Origin: Fibrobacter succinogenes
GTDB lineage: Bacteria; Fibrobacterota; Fibrobacteria; Fibrobacterales; Fibrobacteraceae
Length of the DNA stretch: 52,338 bases
NCBI GenBank assembly: GCA_902771595.1
Contig: CACXXH010000005.1
Coordinates: 1 to 52,338 of the forward strand
Reading direction: 5' to 3'
Shown here: positions 9,325-18,099 of the stretch, in pieces
How the letters are laid out: each line of letters starts with the position of its first letter
Position numbering within the stretch: position 1 is the first letter of the stretch
Translations under genes and position numbers: made by a program
Notes under the pieces: generated by a model
What the model was told of the DNA's origin: nothing
Seen by the model: only the letters and a program-made list of their open reading frames with translations
Databases searched by the model: none

Positions 9325-10614
9325 ATGAAAATAAGAAAAAACGTCTTTTCTACAAATACGGCCATTACGGCATGGAGTTTTGCAATGGGCCTTGCAGGAA
9401 TCTGCGCCGCGGCGCCTATCGAAACTGTTCCCTGGAACGGACACGTCGGTGCCGTGAGTTTCACATTCGACGATGCGCTCGAAAATCAAGTGCAGAACCT
9501 GAAACCCATATTGGATGAAATGTCCGATGTCCACGTGACGTTTTTCCTAACAAACATGGGAAACGGCCTCCAGAAAAATGCGGCAGGTTTTGCAGCACTT
9601 GCAAAAGCGGGGCACGAAATCGGGAACCATACCGACACGCACGCCCACCTGAGCGGTATCAGCAATAACAGCGAACTGGAAAAAGAAATCGTCACGTTCG
9701 CCGATAAAATCGAAAGCGTCATGAAAGAGAACGGCGCGAAGGTCCGCGTCACATCGCTCGCTACACCCTTCTGCGAGAACAACGACCAGGTCAGCGCCGT
9801 CATAAACACGCGGCACTTCATCAACCGCGACTGCGGCTGGCACGGGCGAAACGAATGGGACGTTGAACCGAAATGGTTGAGTATTCAAGCCAAGATATGG
9901 ACACGTTCCGGCGCAACCGTAACCGAAATGCTTTCGTCACTCGACACGGCGGCTTTCATCGGGGACTTTAGCAACGCAAACCCCTGGGATGTTTCTGTAA
10001 AGGGCGGCTCATGGCTCGTCGTATTGAACCACGGCGTGACCGACGATACCGGAGATGATTACGCCATCAACCCGGCAGACATCAAGAAGCTTTTCCAGCA
10101 CGCCCTTGAAAACGACCTGTGGGTAGCGCCCTTCGGAACCATCGGGGCCTACCACCGCGCACACTTTATCGTAGACAAGGCCGAAAAGACGGAAACCGAG
10201 AACGGCTACACCGTCAAGTGGGATATTCCGAACGAGCATATGCCCGAAAGCGTTCCGCTCCGCGTAAAAATCGACACCAAATCCGTCGACGAAAAGGCGG
10301 TCGTAGAACAGGACGGCAAGATTTTAAAGTCCGAAAGCGATGGCACCTACATCATCGAGTTTATGGCGAAGGCACTCACCGTGCGAAAGCCCAAGGATGG
10401 CGAAGACAATCCGCAGGATTCTACAATAGCACTCGCGAAGGCTCCACAAATCAATCGCGATTACACGAAGTTCACATTGTTCGACATGAACGGCAACAAT
10501 CTCGGGTCCATCAACGGCTTTGCCGTACCCGCAAGATTCCCCAAGGGCACCTACATCATTCGAGCCGAAGCAAAGGGTCTCTCGCCGAAGATTGTGAAAG
10601 TCCAGTCTAGATAA
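9325..10614 (+). CDS. Secreted polysaccharide deacetylase (CE4-like) with C-terminal sorting domain
   Basis: A 429-residue exported enzyme. A signal peptide (FAMGLAGICAAAP) precedes a CE4/NodB-type deacetylase domain. Visible motifs are SFTFDDA (motif 1, the Asp pair for metal and catalysis) and GNHTDTHAHL (HxxxH metal ligands, motif 2). The family removes acetyl groups from sugars such as acetylxylan, chitin oligomers or peptidoglycan; the substrate here is not determined. The last ~80 residues (FDMNGNNLGS ... PKGTYIIRAEAKG ... KIVKV) match the style of type IX secretion sorting domains, so export across the outer membrane is likely. The ATG at 9325 has AGGG 8 bases upstream and gives a clean signal peptide; ATG 9301 is a weaker alternative. 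Confidence 0.88.
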   Translation: MKIRKNVFSTNTAITAWSFAMGLAGICAAAPIETVPWNGHVGAVSFTFDDALENQVQNLKPILDEMSDVHVTFFLTNMGNGLQKNAAGFAALAKAGHEIGNHTDTHAHLSGISNNSELEKEIVTFADKIESVMKENGAKVRVTSLATPFCENNDQVSAVINTRHFINRDCGWHGRNEWDVEPKWLSIQAKIWTRSGATVTEMLSSLDTAAFIGDFSNANPWDVSVKGGSWLVVLNHGVTDDTGDDYAINPADIKKLFQHALENDLWVAPFGTIGAYHRAHFIVDKAEKTETENGYTVKWDIPNEHMPESVPLRVKIDTKSVDEKAVVEQDGKILKSESDGTYIIEFMAKALTVRKPKDGEDNPQDSTIALAKAPQINRDYTKFTLFDMNGNNLGSINGFAVPARFPKGTYIIRAEAKGLSPKIVKVQSR

Positions 10615-10694
10615 ATAAACACAAGCTTCAACAAAGCACATTCCTTCTCTGCGAATTAATTGTATATTTACAATGTACTTTCAACGGAGACTGG

Positions 10695-11336
10695 ATGTTA
10701 TCTAGTAACTCTCGGTTCGAAAAATATACCATCCGCACGGAACAGCCGTGCGATTTTAAGGCAATTGAAAACCTCACTCGCGAAGCATTCTGGAACGTCT
10801 ACCGTCCCGGTTGTACCGAGCATTACGTGCTTCACTGCTACAGGGAGAGTCCCGACTTCGTCCCGGAACTTTCGCTCATCCTGGAAGTCGAAGGAGAAAT
10901 CGTCGGGCACGTGATGTACGCATGGTCGCACATTGACGCCGATGACGGTCGCAAAATCAAGATGATGACCTTCGGGCCCATCAACATTCGCCCCGACTTC
11001 AAGCGGAAAGGCTACGGGAAAATCCTCCTGGACCATTCCATGGAACTCGCGAAAAAGATGGAAGGTGGCTGTCTCTTAATCGTGGGCAACATTGATTTCT
11101 ACGGCAAGAGCAGTTTTGTATCCGCACTCACCAAGGGAATCCGTTACGCCGACGATCCGGAAGCCACCTACTTCTTGTGCAAGGAACTGGACGACGGTTT
11201 CTTGGACGGAATCACCGGTTCATACCATGACCCAGAAGGCTACTTTGTCGCAGACCAGAATCCCGAAGCATTCGACCGATTCGATGCGGAATTTCCGCCT
11301 AAAGAAAAGCTCAAGTTGCCCGGGCAATTGTTCTAA
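10695..11336 (+). CDS. GNAT family N-acetyltransferase
   Basis: A 213-residue cytoplasmic acetyltransferase. The GNAT fold is shown by the central strand and loop FGPINIRPDFKRKGYGKILLDHS, where R-K-G-Y-G-K is the acetyl-CoA pyrophosphate-binding motif (R/QxxGxG/A). The rest follows the YhbS-like pattern (early TIRTEQPCDFKAIENLTREAFWN; late YADDPEATYFLCKEL), but the acceptor substrate cannot be told. CGGAGA sits 5 bases before the ATG and a TATATT box lies at 10663-10668. It is a single-gene unit, convergent with argB-argD across a shared hairpin. Confidence 0.9.
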   Translation: MLSSNSRFEKYTIRTEQPCDFKAIENLTREAFWNVYRPGCTEHYVLHCYRESPDFVPELSLILEVEGEIVGHVMYAWSHIDADDGRKIKMMTFGPINIRPDFKRKGYGKILLDHSMELAKKMEGGCLLIVGNIDFYGKSSFVSALTKGIRYADDPEATYFLCKELDDGFLDGITGSYHDPEGYFVADQNPEAFDRFDAEFPPKEKLKLPGQLF

Positions 11337-11344
11337 ATAAAAAT

Positions 11345-11374
11345 TTTAAGCCCCTCGAATCCGAGGGGCTTAAA
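11345..11374. terminator. Terminator stem between GNAT gene and argD
   Basis: A perfect 13-bp stem TTTAAGCCCCTCG/CGAGGGGCTTAAA with loop AATC. The better U-tract is on the minus strand (ending argB-argD); the plus-strand tail is weaker. It serves both convergent units. Confidence 0.85.
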
Positions 11375-11409
11375 CTTTACGGCAAATCCACTTGCCGGAG
11401 ACATATCTT

Positions 11410-12618
11410 TTACTTCGCTGCGGCGGCGAATGCCTTGCCAAGCTTATCGAGGGCTTCGGCGACTTCGGCTTCGCTCACGTTCAGCGGCGGGAGCATACGC
11501 AGCACATTGCCCTTGGCGCTAAGCACCATGAGCTTTTCGGCGCGTGCAGCAGCGATGATGTTGTTCACCGGCATTTCTTCGGCGAGAGCGACACCGAGAA
11601 TCAGGCCTTCACCGCGAACTTCCTTGGCGAAAGCATACTTCTCGACGAGAGCGTTCAGGCCGGCCTTCAGCTGGGCGGAACGTTCGGCCACGCTCTTCAA
11701 GAGCGCGGGGTCGGCAATCTGCTTGGTGACAGCGAGGCCTGCGGCACATGCAATCGGGTTACCGCCGAATGTGGTACCGTGGTCACCGGCCTTGAGCTGG
11801 TCGGCAATGTGCTGGCGCAAAAGCACCGCACCGAGCGGGAGACCGCCACCGATTCCCTTGGCAAGCGAAACGAGGTCCGGCTTCAAGCCATACTTTTCGA
11901 AACCGAGGAAAGTCCCGAGACGGCCCATGCCCGCCTGCACTTCGTCGACAATCACGAGGCAGCCGAATTCCTTCTGCAAGCTGTTGATGGTCTCGACCAT
12001 CTCCTTCGAAAGCGTCATCACGCCACCTTCGGCGGCGAGGCTTTCGAGCATAATGGCGCAAGTGTCCTTGTTGACTTCCTTCTTGAGCGCTTCGCAGTCA
12101 TTCCAAGTCACGTGAACGAAGTCGCCCGGCATGGAGCCGAAGCCTTCGCGAATAGCCGGCTGGCCCGTCGCAGAAAGCGCGGCGTACGTCCTTCCGTGGA
12201 AGCTGTTCACGAACGTGATGATCTTCTGCCTGTTCTTTTCGCCCTTCCGGTCGAAGTACTTACGTGCAAACTTGATGCAGCCTTCGTTGGCTTCGGTACC
12301 CGAGTTGCAGAAGAACGCCTTGTCGAACTTGGTGATTTCCAAGAGGGCCTTGCCGAGTTCGATCTGCGGGTAGTTCGGGTAAAGGTTGCTGATGTGGTTG
12401 AAGTGGTTCATCTGTTCCACCACAGCATCCTTGATGGCCTGGTTCTGGTGACCGAGCGCATTCACGGCGATACCCGCCACAAAGTCCAGGTACTTGTTGC
12501 CCTGGTCGTCGTAGAGGTAAGAGCCTTCGCCCTTCACGAAGTTGATGTCTGCCTTGCCGTAGAGCGGCGCGATGATTTGTTTGTCCTGCTCGAGCAGGTT
12601 AGCGCAAGATTGTGCCAT
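11410..12618 (-). CDS. argD: Acetylornithine aminotransferase
   Basis: A 402-residue class III PLP-dependent aminotransferase that converts N-acetylglutamate semialdehyde to N-acetylornithine in arginine synthesis. Motifs include NSGTEANEGCIKFARK (cofactor phosphate binding), FHGRTYAALSATGQ, VIVDEVQAGMGRLGTF (Asp contacting the PLP ring) and SLAKGIGGGLPLGA with the PLP-binding Lys. The length matches the family. The start at 12618 overlaps the end of argB by 20 bases, and GGAG lies 9 bases upstream inside argB, so the pair is coupled. Some ArgD enzymes also act on succinyldiaminopimelate; that cannot be excluded here. Confidence 0.96.
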   Translation of the reverse strand: MAQSCANLLEQDKQIIAPLYGKADINFVKGEGSYLYDDQGNKYLDFVAGIAVNALGHQNQAIKDAVVEQMNHFNHISNLYPNYPQIELGKALLEITKFDKAFFCNSGTEANEGCIKFARKYFDRKGEKNRQKIITFVNSFHGRTYAALSATGQPAIREGFGSMPGDFVHVTWNDCEALKKEVNKDTCAIMLESLAAEGGVMTLSKEMVETINSLQKEFGCLVIVDEVQAGMGRLGTFLGFEKYGLKPDLVSLAKGIGGGLPLGAVLLRQHIADQLKAGDHGTTFGGNPIACAAGLAVTKQIADPALLKSVAERSAQLKAGLNALVEKYAFAKEVRGEGLILGVALAEEMPVNNIIAAARAEKLMVLSAKGNVLRMLPPLNVSEAEVAEALDKLGKAFAAAAK

Positions 12619-13390
12619 AGTTTAAATCTCCATTAATTTGTTTGCCAAAGTGTTCCGCGTCCTTCCAACCCACGATGTGGATGCTCTTGAGTCCTCGTCG
12701 GATCGACTTGAAACTCTCGCGGACTTTGGGAATCATACCGCCGGAGATGACGCCAGCTTCGATAAGCTTTTCGGCGTCCGCCTCGCTCAGTTCGGGAATT
12801 ACATTCTTGTTTTCGTCCATCACGCCTGGAACGTCGCTTACCAGCACGAACTGGTCAGCCTCGAGTGCCACTGCCAGTTCACTTGCGGCGGTATCGGCAT
12901 TCACGTTCCAACTGACACCGTTGCCATCTGCATCGGGGCCGATAGAAATCGGGCTAACTACCGGAGTCCAACCGGCACTCCACAGGTCCGTCACGATTTT
13001 CGGGTTCACCTGCTTGATTTCGCCCACCAGGCCAAGGTCCACCTTGCCCTGCTTCTTGACGACTTGGAACAGGTTGCCGTCTACGCCGGAAATGCCGATG
13101 GCGTTGCAGTTGTTGTTCAGCAACATGCGCACCAGCTTCTTGTTCACGTGGCCCGAGAGGGTCATCTCGACCATCTTCATGATGCCAGGAGTCGTAACTC
13201 GGAGTCCGTCGATGAATGTCGGTTGTTCCTTGAGCAAGGCGATATTCTCATTGATATCCTTGCCACCGCCGTGAACCACGGCCACCTGACAGCCACTACC
13301 AGGCAAGGTAGAGACTGCCGACACAAAATCAGCGAGCTTGGCTTCGTCAATAGCCAGGCTGCCACCAATTTTTACAACCACTTTTTTCAT
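12599..13390 (-). CDS. argB: Acetylglutamate kinase
   Basis: A 263-residue amino-acid kinase that phosphorylates N-acetylglutamate, the second step of arginine synthesis. It begins with the phosphate-binding strand VVVKIGGSLA and has VVHGGGKDIN, GISGVDGN, NVNADTAASELA and LVSDVPGV, all typical of ArgB. The short N-terminus lacks the extra helix found in hexameric, arginine-inhibited ArgB enzymes, so arginine feedback may be absent; this is inference from length. GAGGACA lies upstream of the ATG. It is the first gene of the argB-argD operon. argC and argJ are not in the window. Confidence 0.96.
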   Translation of the reverse strand: MKKVVVKIGGSLAIDEAKLADFVSAVSTLPGSGCQVAVVHGGGKDINENIALLKEQPTFIDGLRVTTPGIMKMVEMTLSGHVNKKLVRMLLNNNCNAIGISGVDGNLFQVVKKQGKVDLGLVGEIKQVNPKIVTDLWSAGWTPVVSPISIGPDADGNGVSWNVNADTAASELAVALEADQFVLVSDVPGVMDENKNVIPELSEADAEKLIEAGVISGGMIPKVRESFKSIRRGLKSIHIVGWKDAEHFGKQINGDLNYGTILR

Positions 13391-13504
13391 CGTTTGTGAT
13401 GTCCTCTCGATTTCCGCGTATTACAGGATACACCATTGCAGCCCTTAACGAGGAAATTTGAATGCAAATTTAAAAAAAAACACTCCCAACTTCAATGTTT
13501 TTAT

Positions 13505-13510
13505 TATATT
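13505..13510 (+). promoter_or_regulatory. Likely -10 box of the ferredoxin gene
   Basis: TATATT in the T-rich spacer of the divergent argB/ferredoxin pair, followed by AAAGAGGT close to the ferredoxin ATG. This gives a normal leader of about 30 bases. Confidence 0.4.
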
Positions 13511-13546
13511 ATAGCCACAATTCAACCATACAAAAGAGGTATAAAT

Positions 13547-13744
13547 ATGGCTATCACGAAAGTTTGGCTCGACGAATCCAGCGACGAATGCGTCTCTTGC
13601 GGCGCTTGCGAAGCTACTTGCGACGCAGTGTTCAGCGTTCCCGAAAAGATGCAGGTGAAGGAAGGCGTCGATTTCTCCGCTTACGAAAGCGAAATCAAGG
13701 ACGCCGCTGACAGCTGCCCGGCCGGCGTGATCAAGTACGAGTAA
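13547..13744 (+). CDS. Single-cluster [4Fe-4S] ferredoxin
   Basis: A 65-residue small electron carrier. Its cysteines run CVSCGACEATC (CX2CX2CX3C) with a distal SCPAGVI. This is the arrangement of monocluster ferredoxins such as that of Thermotoga: the first three cysteines plus the distal one bind the cluster, and the fourth is free for a disulphide. Many acidic residues agree with a soluble redox partner. I use the ATG at 13547, which follows AAAGAGGT; the frame extends upstream into a low-complexity region without coding character. The gene is monocistronic with its own terminator. Its redox partners are not visible here. Confidence 0.93.
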   Translation: MAITKVWLDESSDECVSCGACEATCDAVFSVPEKMQVKEGVDFSAYESEIKDAADSCPAGVIKYE

Positions 13745-13782
13745 TTATCAGTAACGTACAAACGTACGTAATACTCGATTTT

Positions 13783-13819
13783 TTAGACTCCGACATAACG
13801 GCGGGGTCTAATTTTTTTT
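13783..13819 (+). terminator. Ferredoxin terminator
   Basis: Ten-base stem TTAGACTCCG/CGGGGTCTAA (one T-G wobble), loop of nine, then eight T. Confidence 0.88.
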
Positions 13820-13854
13820 AGATTAAACGAGCACACAAAAGAAGGATTCACACT

Positions 13855-14382
13855 ATGAAAAAAATCATTTCCACCTTGTTACTCTTCACCGCAGCCATCC
13901 TGATGAATGGTTGTACAGCCTCGTACCAGAGCGAATTCATGACCCCGCAGACGTACATGCAGAATCAGGCAAGCATCCTGATTGTCACACCGGAAAACGG
14001 AAGATACGAGACCATAGAATACCCCTCTTCTGGAATCGATGTCGCCTCGACACTCGCTCAAGAACTGGGCAAGTACAGCTCGAAGATCGCTACGATTCCA
14101 ACCCCCGTTACAATAAACGACATTGGTGACGATGTATTGCAGCAGTACAATTATGTATTCATTCCGCAAATTCTGCACTGGGAAGACCGCTTAACCGGGT
14201 GGTCGATGCGCCCCGACCGCATCCAGGTCCGTTTCGACATCTACGACAACCAGAGGCAGCTCGTCAACTCCTACATGGTCACTGGACGCAGCGCATACAT
14301 CGTCTGGGTCAGCAAGGCCCCCAACTCATTGCTGAGAAGGCCCATCCGCGACATGCTGAAGACGTTCTTCGGCCAGGGCTAG
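13855..14382 (+). CDS. Lipoprotein, DUF4823-like
   Basis: A 175-residue lipoprotein: the signal peptide LLLFTAAILMNGC gives a lipobox with the lipidated cysteine at residue 20. The mature part has the phrase YVFIPQILHWEDRLTGWSM followed by RPDRIQVRFDIYD, close to what I know of DUF4823 lipoproteins, whose role is not established. GAAGGA lies before the ATG. It stands alone between two terminators. The lipoprotein call is firm; the family name is moderately sure. Confidence 0.82.
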   Translation: MKKIISTLLLFTAAILMNGCTASYQSEFMTPQTYMQNQASILIVTPENGRYETIEYPSSGIDVASTLAQELGKYSSKIATIPTPVTINDIGDDVLQQYNYVFIPQILHWEDRLTGWSMRPDRIQVRFDIYDNQRQLVNSYMVTGRSAYIVWVSKAPNSLLRRPIRDMLKTFFGQG

Positions 14383-14407
14383 TCGTCCGTCAAATCCAAG
14401 AACTTGA

Positions 14408-14437
14408 AAGGCCTACCCCCAGGGGCAGGCCTTCTTT
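14408..14437. terminator. Bidirectional terminator
   Basis: AAGGCCT-a-CCCC and GGGG-c-AGGCCTT form a 12-position stem with one mismatch (14408-14433) and T-rich flanks on both strands. It lies between the convergent DUF4823-like gene and the aminotransferase. Confidence 0.8.
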
Positions 14438-14439
14438 AA

Positions 14440-15654
14440 TTAGCGTTTCAACTTCTTGAGATCTTCGAGGCGGTTGAGCGCCTCGTATAGCGTCTCGTCT
14501 TTCTTGGCGAAATGGAGACGCACCAGATGGTCCACCGGTTCCCTGAAGAAACTGGAGCCCGGCACCGCGGCGACGCCCACCTTCTGCGCCATGTCGATGC
14601 AGAACTGTTCGTCGGGCAGTTTACTGCCGTCAGTAACCGCGCACGATGCGACATGGGAACCGCGCGAGCCGTACCCGAATTCGGAAATGTCAATCAGGAC
14701 AAAGTAAGCGCCCTGCGGTTCGGAGAATTTCAATCCCAAGTTCCGCAATCCGCTCGTAAACACTTCCTTCATGTGCGTGTAGTGCGCCTGCAGGCCTGTG
14801 TAGTAAGAGTCGTCGAAGCGTAGCGCCGTCACGGCGGCCTCCATGAGCGGGGCGGCGGCGCCGACCGTCAAAAAGTCATGGACTTTCTTGACGCGGTCCA
14901 TGACGGGTTCCGCGGCAAGCACGTATCCGAGACGCCATCCGGTAATCGAGTACGTCTTGCTCAGGCTGCTGCATTCGATGGTGCGTTCGAACATCCCCGG
15001 GAGCGTCGAGATATACGTGTGACGGTGAGGCGCATAAATGATATGTTCGTACACCTCGTCCGTAATCACATACAGGTCGTACTTCACTGCCAGGGAGGCA
15101 ATCACCGAGAGCTCTTCGCGGGTAAAGACCTTCCCGCTCGGGTTCGCCGGGTTGCACAGCACAAGCGCCTTCACGCCCGGCTGCTTCATGGCGCTTTCCA
15201 GAACGTCGGCATCGAAACTCAGGTCCACAGGTGAAAGCGGCACGTAAACGGGAGTCGCACCGCAGAGAATCGTATCGGCGGAGTAGTTCTCATAAAACGG
15301 CGAGAACAGCACGACCTTGTCGCCTGGGTTGCAGACCGACATCATCGAGGCCATCATCGCTTCGGTACTGCCGCAGGTGATGACGATTTCTTTTTGCGGG
15401 TCATAGCGAAGCCCGCTAAAGTGGAACTGCTTGTCGCTCAGCGCCTCGCGAAAATTCTGAGCACCGAACGTAATCGCATACTGGTGCGGGCCCACGGGGG
15501 CGATTTCTGCCAGCCGCTTCGTCAGCGCCTCCGGCGGGTCGAAATCCGGGAAACCCTGCGAAAGGTTGATTGCCCCGCAGGCATTCGCGATGCGGGTCAT
15601 CCGGCGGATAACGGAATCGGTAAAGGTCTCTGTACGTTCACTTAACGGCTTCAT
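14440..15654 (-). CDS. Class I/II PLP-dependent aminotransferase
   Basis: A 404-residue fold type I aminotransferase of the aspartate/kynurenine aminotransferase group. Visible are INLSQGFPDFDPP, TCGSTEAMMASMMSVCNPGD, LCNPANPSGKVF, ITDEVYEHIIY (Asp and Tyr at the cofactor) and SSLSKTYSITGWRLGY with the Schiff-base Lys. INLSQGFPDF and the C-terminal VRLHFAKKDETL are closest to the methionine/glutamine transaminase (YbdL, kynurenine aminotransferase) branch, so a broad 2-oxo-acid substrate range is likely. The ATG at 15654 has no Shine-Dalgarno but is preceded by TAAATTTG, so the mRNA may be leaderless; an upstream TTG is less likely. Confidence 0.9.
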   Translation of the reverse strand: MKPLSERTETFTDSVIRRMTRIANACGAINLSQGFPDFDPPEALTKRLAEIAPVGPHQYAITFGAQNFREALSDKQFHFSGLRYDPQKEIVITCGSTEAMMASMMSVCNPGDKVVLFSPFYENYSADTILCGATPVYVPLSPVDLSFDADVLESAMKQPGVKALVLCNPANPSGKVFTREELSVIASLAVKYDLYVITDEVYEHIIYAPHRHTYISTLPGMFERTIECSSLSKTYSITGWRLGYVLAAEPVMDRVKKVHDFLTVGAAAPLMEAAVTALRFDDSYYTGLQAHYTHMKEVFTSGLRNLGLKFSEPQGAYFVLIDISEFGYGSRGSHVASCAVTDGSKLPDEQFCIDMAQKVGVAAVPGSSFFREPVDHLVRLHFAKKDETLYEALNRLEDLKKLKR

Positions 15655-15660
15655 GGCAAG

Positions 15661-15668
15661 CAAATTTA
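15661..15668 (-). promoter_or_regulatory. TAAATTTG promoter box, near-leaderless
   Basis: On the minus strand TAAATTTG, matching the Bacteroidetes -7 consensus TAnnTTTG, ends 6 bases before the aminotransferase ATG. There is no ribosome-binding site between. Confidence 0.5.
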
Positions 15669-16613
15669 AAATTTTCCCATCACCTTTTCATAATTGCCAT
15701 AGAACAACGGCGCCGATACTTCATTCTCTTTCCCCTTATCATAAACACTCTTGCACACGAACAGCAGGTCATTTAAATTTCCATGAAGCGTCATGATCTT
15801 CCTTGTCAAAATGTTTTTGGCAAACATTCTCTTCATGATGGGCGCAGAGATAAACGTCGGCAATTTGTATGCGAACAATTCGTTGCCATATTTTTTCAGG
15901 TCAACTCCTCGAGACGCAACGATTTTCGAGGTTTCCCGAATCGACTTGACGGCTTCCGCCAATTTCGCAGTCGAATCCATCAGTTGCTCCGCAGACGCAG
16001 ATACATCGGTTATATCGCCATGGCTCCCCGCAACAGAAACAACACCCGCATTGATGGCCATGTGGAGCCAAATCCATTCCAGCATATCGAATGGTGTTTC
16101 AAGTTTTATGTTACAAGCGGCAAAAGCCTTTTCCAGGTCACCATAATTACGAATATTCGCCTTTTCCCGGCATTCAAGCATAAAGTGGTCAAACACGCAG
16201 CAATTGAGCGTTCCGTCTTTAATGTTTCCACCAGCGACAGGATACCCCAGAACATATTTATCAGACAAACTATCTATAAACTTCCGGTCTTCCCATATTC
16301 CGCAAGCGAGCAACAATGTTCCTGAAATTTCCTCCGATTTCAGAGAATCCAGAACATCCTTGATTTTCCCAGACGGAACTGCGACAAATATAAAGTCGTA
16401 TTCCTTCTTAGAGGCTTTACGTACGATATACCTATCCATTGATTCAACACCCTTGGGATTCAGACGCCCATCCAGCATGTTGACCTTCAATTCGCTAATA
16501 TCGCCTTTAGGGCTCGATTTTCTTATGTAATGCTCTACATCAAAACCGGCCTTTTGAAAAAGATAACCGTAGGTTGTCCCTATTACACCTAGACCGACAA
16601 TCAAAATATCCAT
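15666..16613 (-). CDS. Ketopantoate reductase-like (ApbA/PanE family) dehydrogenase
   Basis: A 315-residue NAD(P)-dependent reductase. The N-terminus MDILIVGLGVIGTTYGYLFQKAG is a Rossmann strand-turn-helix with GxGxxG. ApbA/PanE-like features follow: DFIFVAVPSGKIKDVLDSL and a helical C-terminal domain. Substrate specificity (ketopantoate or another 2-oxo acid) cannot be fixed, and similarity looks distant. The frame is open far upstream over ffh on the other strand, but GGAG is 7 bases before the ATG at 16613, so I start there; ATG 16619 is the alternative. It is divergent from ffh with 64 bases between. Base composition is visibly more AT-rich than in its neighbours. Confidence 0.78.
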   Translation of the reverse strand: MDILIVGLGVIGTTYGYLFQKAGFDVEHYIRKSSPKGDISELKVNMLDGRLNPKGVESMDRYIVRKASKKEYDFIFVAVPSGKIKDVLDSLKSEEISGTLLLACGIWEDRKFIDSLSDKYVLGYPVAGGNIKDGTLNCCVFDHFMLECREKANIRNYGDLEKAFAACNIKLETPFDMLEWIWLHMAINAGVVSVAGSHGDITDVSASAEQLMDSTAKLAEAVKSIRETSKIVASRGVDLKKYGNELFAYKLPTFISAPIMKRMFAKNILTRKIMTLHGNLNDLLFVCKSVYDKGKENEVSAPLFYGNYEKVMGKF

Positions 16614-16661
16614 TTTCATACTCCAGCCTTCATTGGGCACCCTTGAATATAATAAAAATGC

Positions 16662-16669
16662 TATATTTG
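16662..16669 (+). promoter_or_regulatory. TATATTTG promoter box of ffh
   Basis: TATATTTG, an exact TAnnTTTG match, ends 8 bases before the ffh ATG and no Shine-Dalgarno is present. Transcription would start at or a few bases before the start codon. Confidence 0.6.
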
Positions 16670-16677
16670 CGCTCACT

Positions 16678-18036
16678 ATGTTTTCACAGCTGACCGACTC
16701 TCTAGAATCTACTCTCAAGAACCTGCGCGGGCAGGGCAAGCTCACCGAAGAAAACGTCGCCGAATCGCTGCGCGAAGTGCGCCGCGCGTTCCTCGAAGCC
16801 GACGTAAACTTCAACGTGACCCGTGACTTCGTAAAGGCCGTCAAGGAAAAGGCCCTCGGAAGCGAAGTGCTCAATTCCGTGACCCCCGGTCAGCAAATCG
16901 TCAAGATAATCCACGACGAACTCGTCGCCGTCATGGGTGGCGAAACGAAGGAAATCAACCTCTCCGGCCCGGCGCCGGTAGGCATCATGATGGCGGGCCT
17001 CCAGGGTTCCGGTAAGACGACCTTCGCGGGCAAGATCGCCCTTTGGATGCGCAGCAAAAAGAAGCGTAAACCGCTCCTCGTCGCAGCGGACGTGTACCGT
17101 CCGGCGGCTATCAAGCAGTTGCAGGTGCTCGGCAAGTCCATCGGCATTCCGGTGTACGACGAAGGCCAGGGCGACCCGGTGGAAATCATCAAGCACGGTT
17201 ACCAGTACGCGAAGGACAACGGTTTCGACCTCGTCATCTACGATACCGCGGGCCGCCTGCAGATTGACGAAGAATTGATGCAGGAACTCGAGAAGGCGAA
17301 GGAAGCCGTCCACCCCGACGAAATCCTGTTCGTCGCCGACGCAATGATCGGTCAGGAAGCCGTGAACGTCGCCGAGACCTTCTGGCAGCGCCTCGCGTTT
17401 ACGGGCGTGTGCCTCTCGAAGATGGACGGTGACACCCGCGGCGGTGCGGCCCTCTCCATCAAGAAAATGACGGGCGTACCCATCTGCTTTATCGGTGTGG
17501 GCGAAAAACTCCCCGACATCGACCTTTTCCACCCCGACCGCATGGCAAGCCGAATCCTCGGCATGGGCGACGTGGTCTCCCTCGTGGAAAAAGCCCAGCA
17601 GGTCATCGACGAGAAAGACGCGAAAGACCTCAAAAAGAAGATCCTCAACAACACCTTCGACCTGAACGACTTCCTGACGCAGCTCCGCACCATCAAGAAG
17701 CTCGGCCGCATCAAGGACATCCTCGGGCTCATCCCGGGCCTGAACAAGCTCCCGCTCGACCAGATTGACGAGAAGCAGCTCGTATACGTGGAAGCCATCC
17801 TCAGTTCCATGACCCCGAAAGAAAGGAAAAAGCCGCAGATTCTCGACGGTAGCCGCAAGAACCGTATCGCCAAGGGTTCCGGCACCGAAATCGGCCGCGT
17901 GAATACCGTGCTCAAGCAATACGAAGACATGAAGCTCATGTTCAAGAAGGTGGGCGACATGGCCAAGAAGCAGAACAACGGTGGAACTATCGGTTCCAAT
18001 TACACGCCGCCCAAGGTCAAAAAAAAAAGAAAGTAG
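16678..18036 (+). CDS. ffh: Signal recognition particle protein Ffh
   Basis: A 452-residue SRP54-type GTPase that binds signal sequences and 4.5S RNA to target nascent membrane proteins to FtsY and the translocon. The N domain is followed by the G domain with GLQGSGKTTFAGK (P-loop), DVYRPAAIKQL, DTAGRLQID and SKMDGDTRGGA. The methionine-containing M domain includes LGLIPGLN and an RKNRIAKGSGT-like RNA-binding helix, and ends in a lysine-rich tail. The ATG at 16678 begins MFSQLTDSLESTLKNLRG, the standard N-terminus. It appears monocistronic. Confidence 0.98.
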   Translation: MFSQLTDSLESTLKNLRGQGKLTEENVAESLREVRRAFLEADVNFNVTRDFVKAVKEKALGSEVLNSVTPGQQIVKIIHDELVAVMGGETKEINLSGPAPVGIMMAGLQGSGKTTFAGKIALWMRSKKKRKPLLVAADVYRPAAIKQLQVLGKSIGIPVYDEGQGDPVEIIKHGYQYAKDNGFDLVIYDTAGRLQIDEELMQELEKAKEAVHPDEILFVADAMIGQEAVNVAETFWQRLAFTGVCLSKMDGDTRGGAALSIKKMTGVPICFIGVGEKLPDIDLFHPDRMASRILGMGDVVSLVEKAQQVIDEKDAKDLKKKILNNTFDLNDFLTQLRTIKKLGRIKDILGLIPGLNKLPLDQIDEKQLVYVEAILSSMTPKERKKPQILDGSRKNRIAKGSGTEIGRVNTVLKQYEDMKLMFKKVGDMAKKQNNGGTIGSNYTPPKVKKKRK

Positions 18037-18053
18037 AAGAGATAGTATTTCAT

Positions 18054-18076
18054 GCCGGCCCTCGGGTCGGCTTTTT
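18054..18076 (+). terminator. ffh terminator
   Basis: Short stem GCCGGC/GTCGGC (one wobble pair) followed by TTTTT, 17 bases after the ffh stop. Confidence 0.75.
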
Positions 18077-18099
18077 GTATATATTAATCAAGACAACTT

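Noticed and set aside
11392..12636. A 414-codon open frame opposite argD
   Set aside because: It mirrors argD exactly in extent; argD has clear PLP motifs and operon context, the antisense frame has none.
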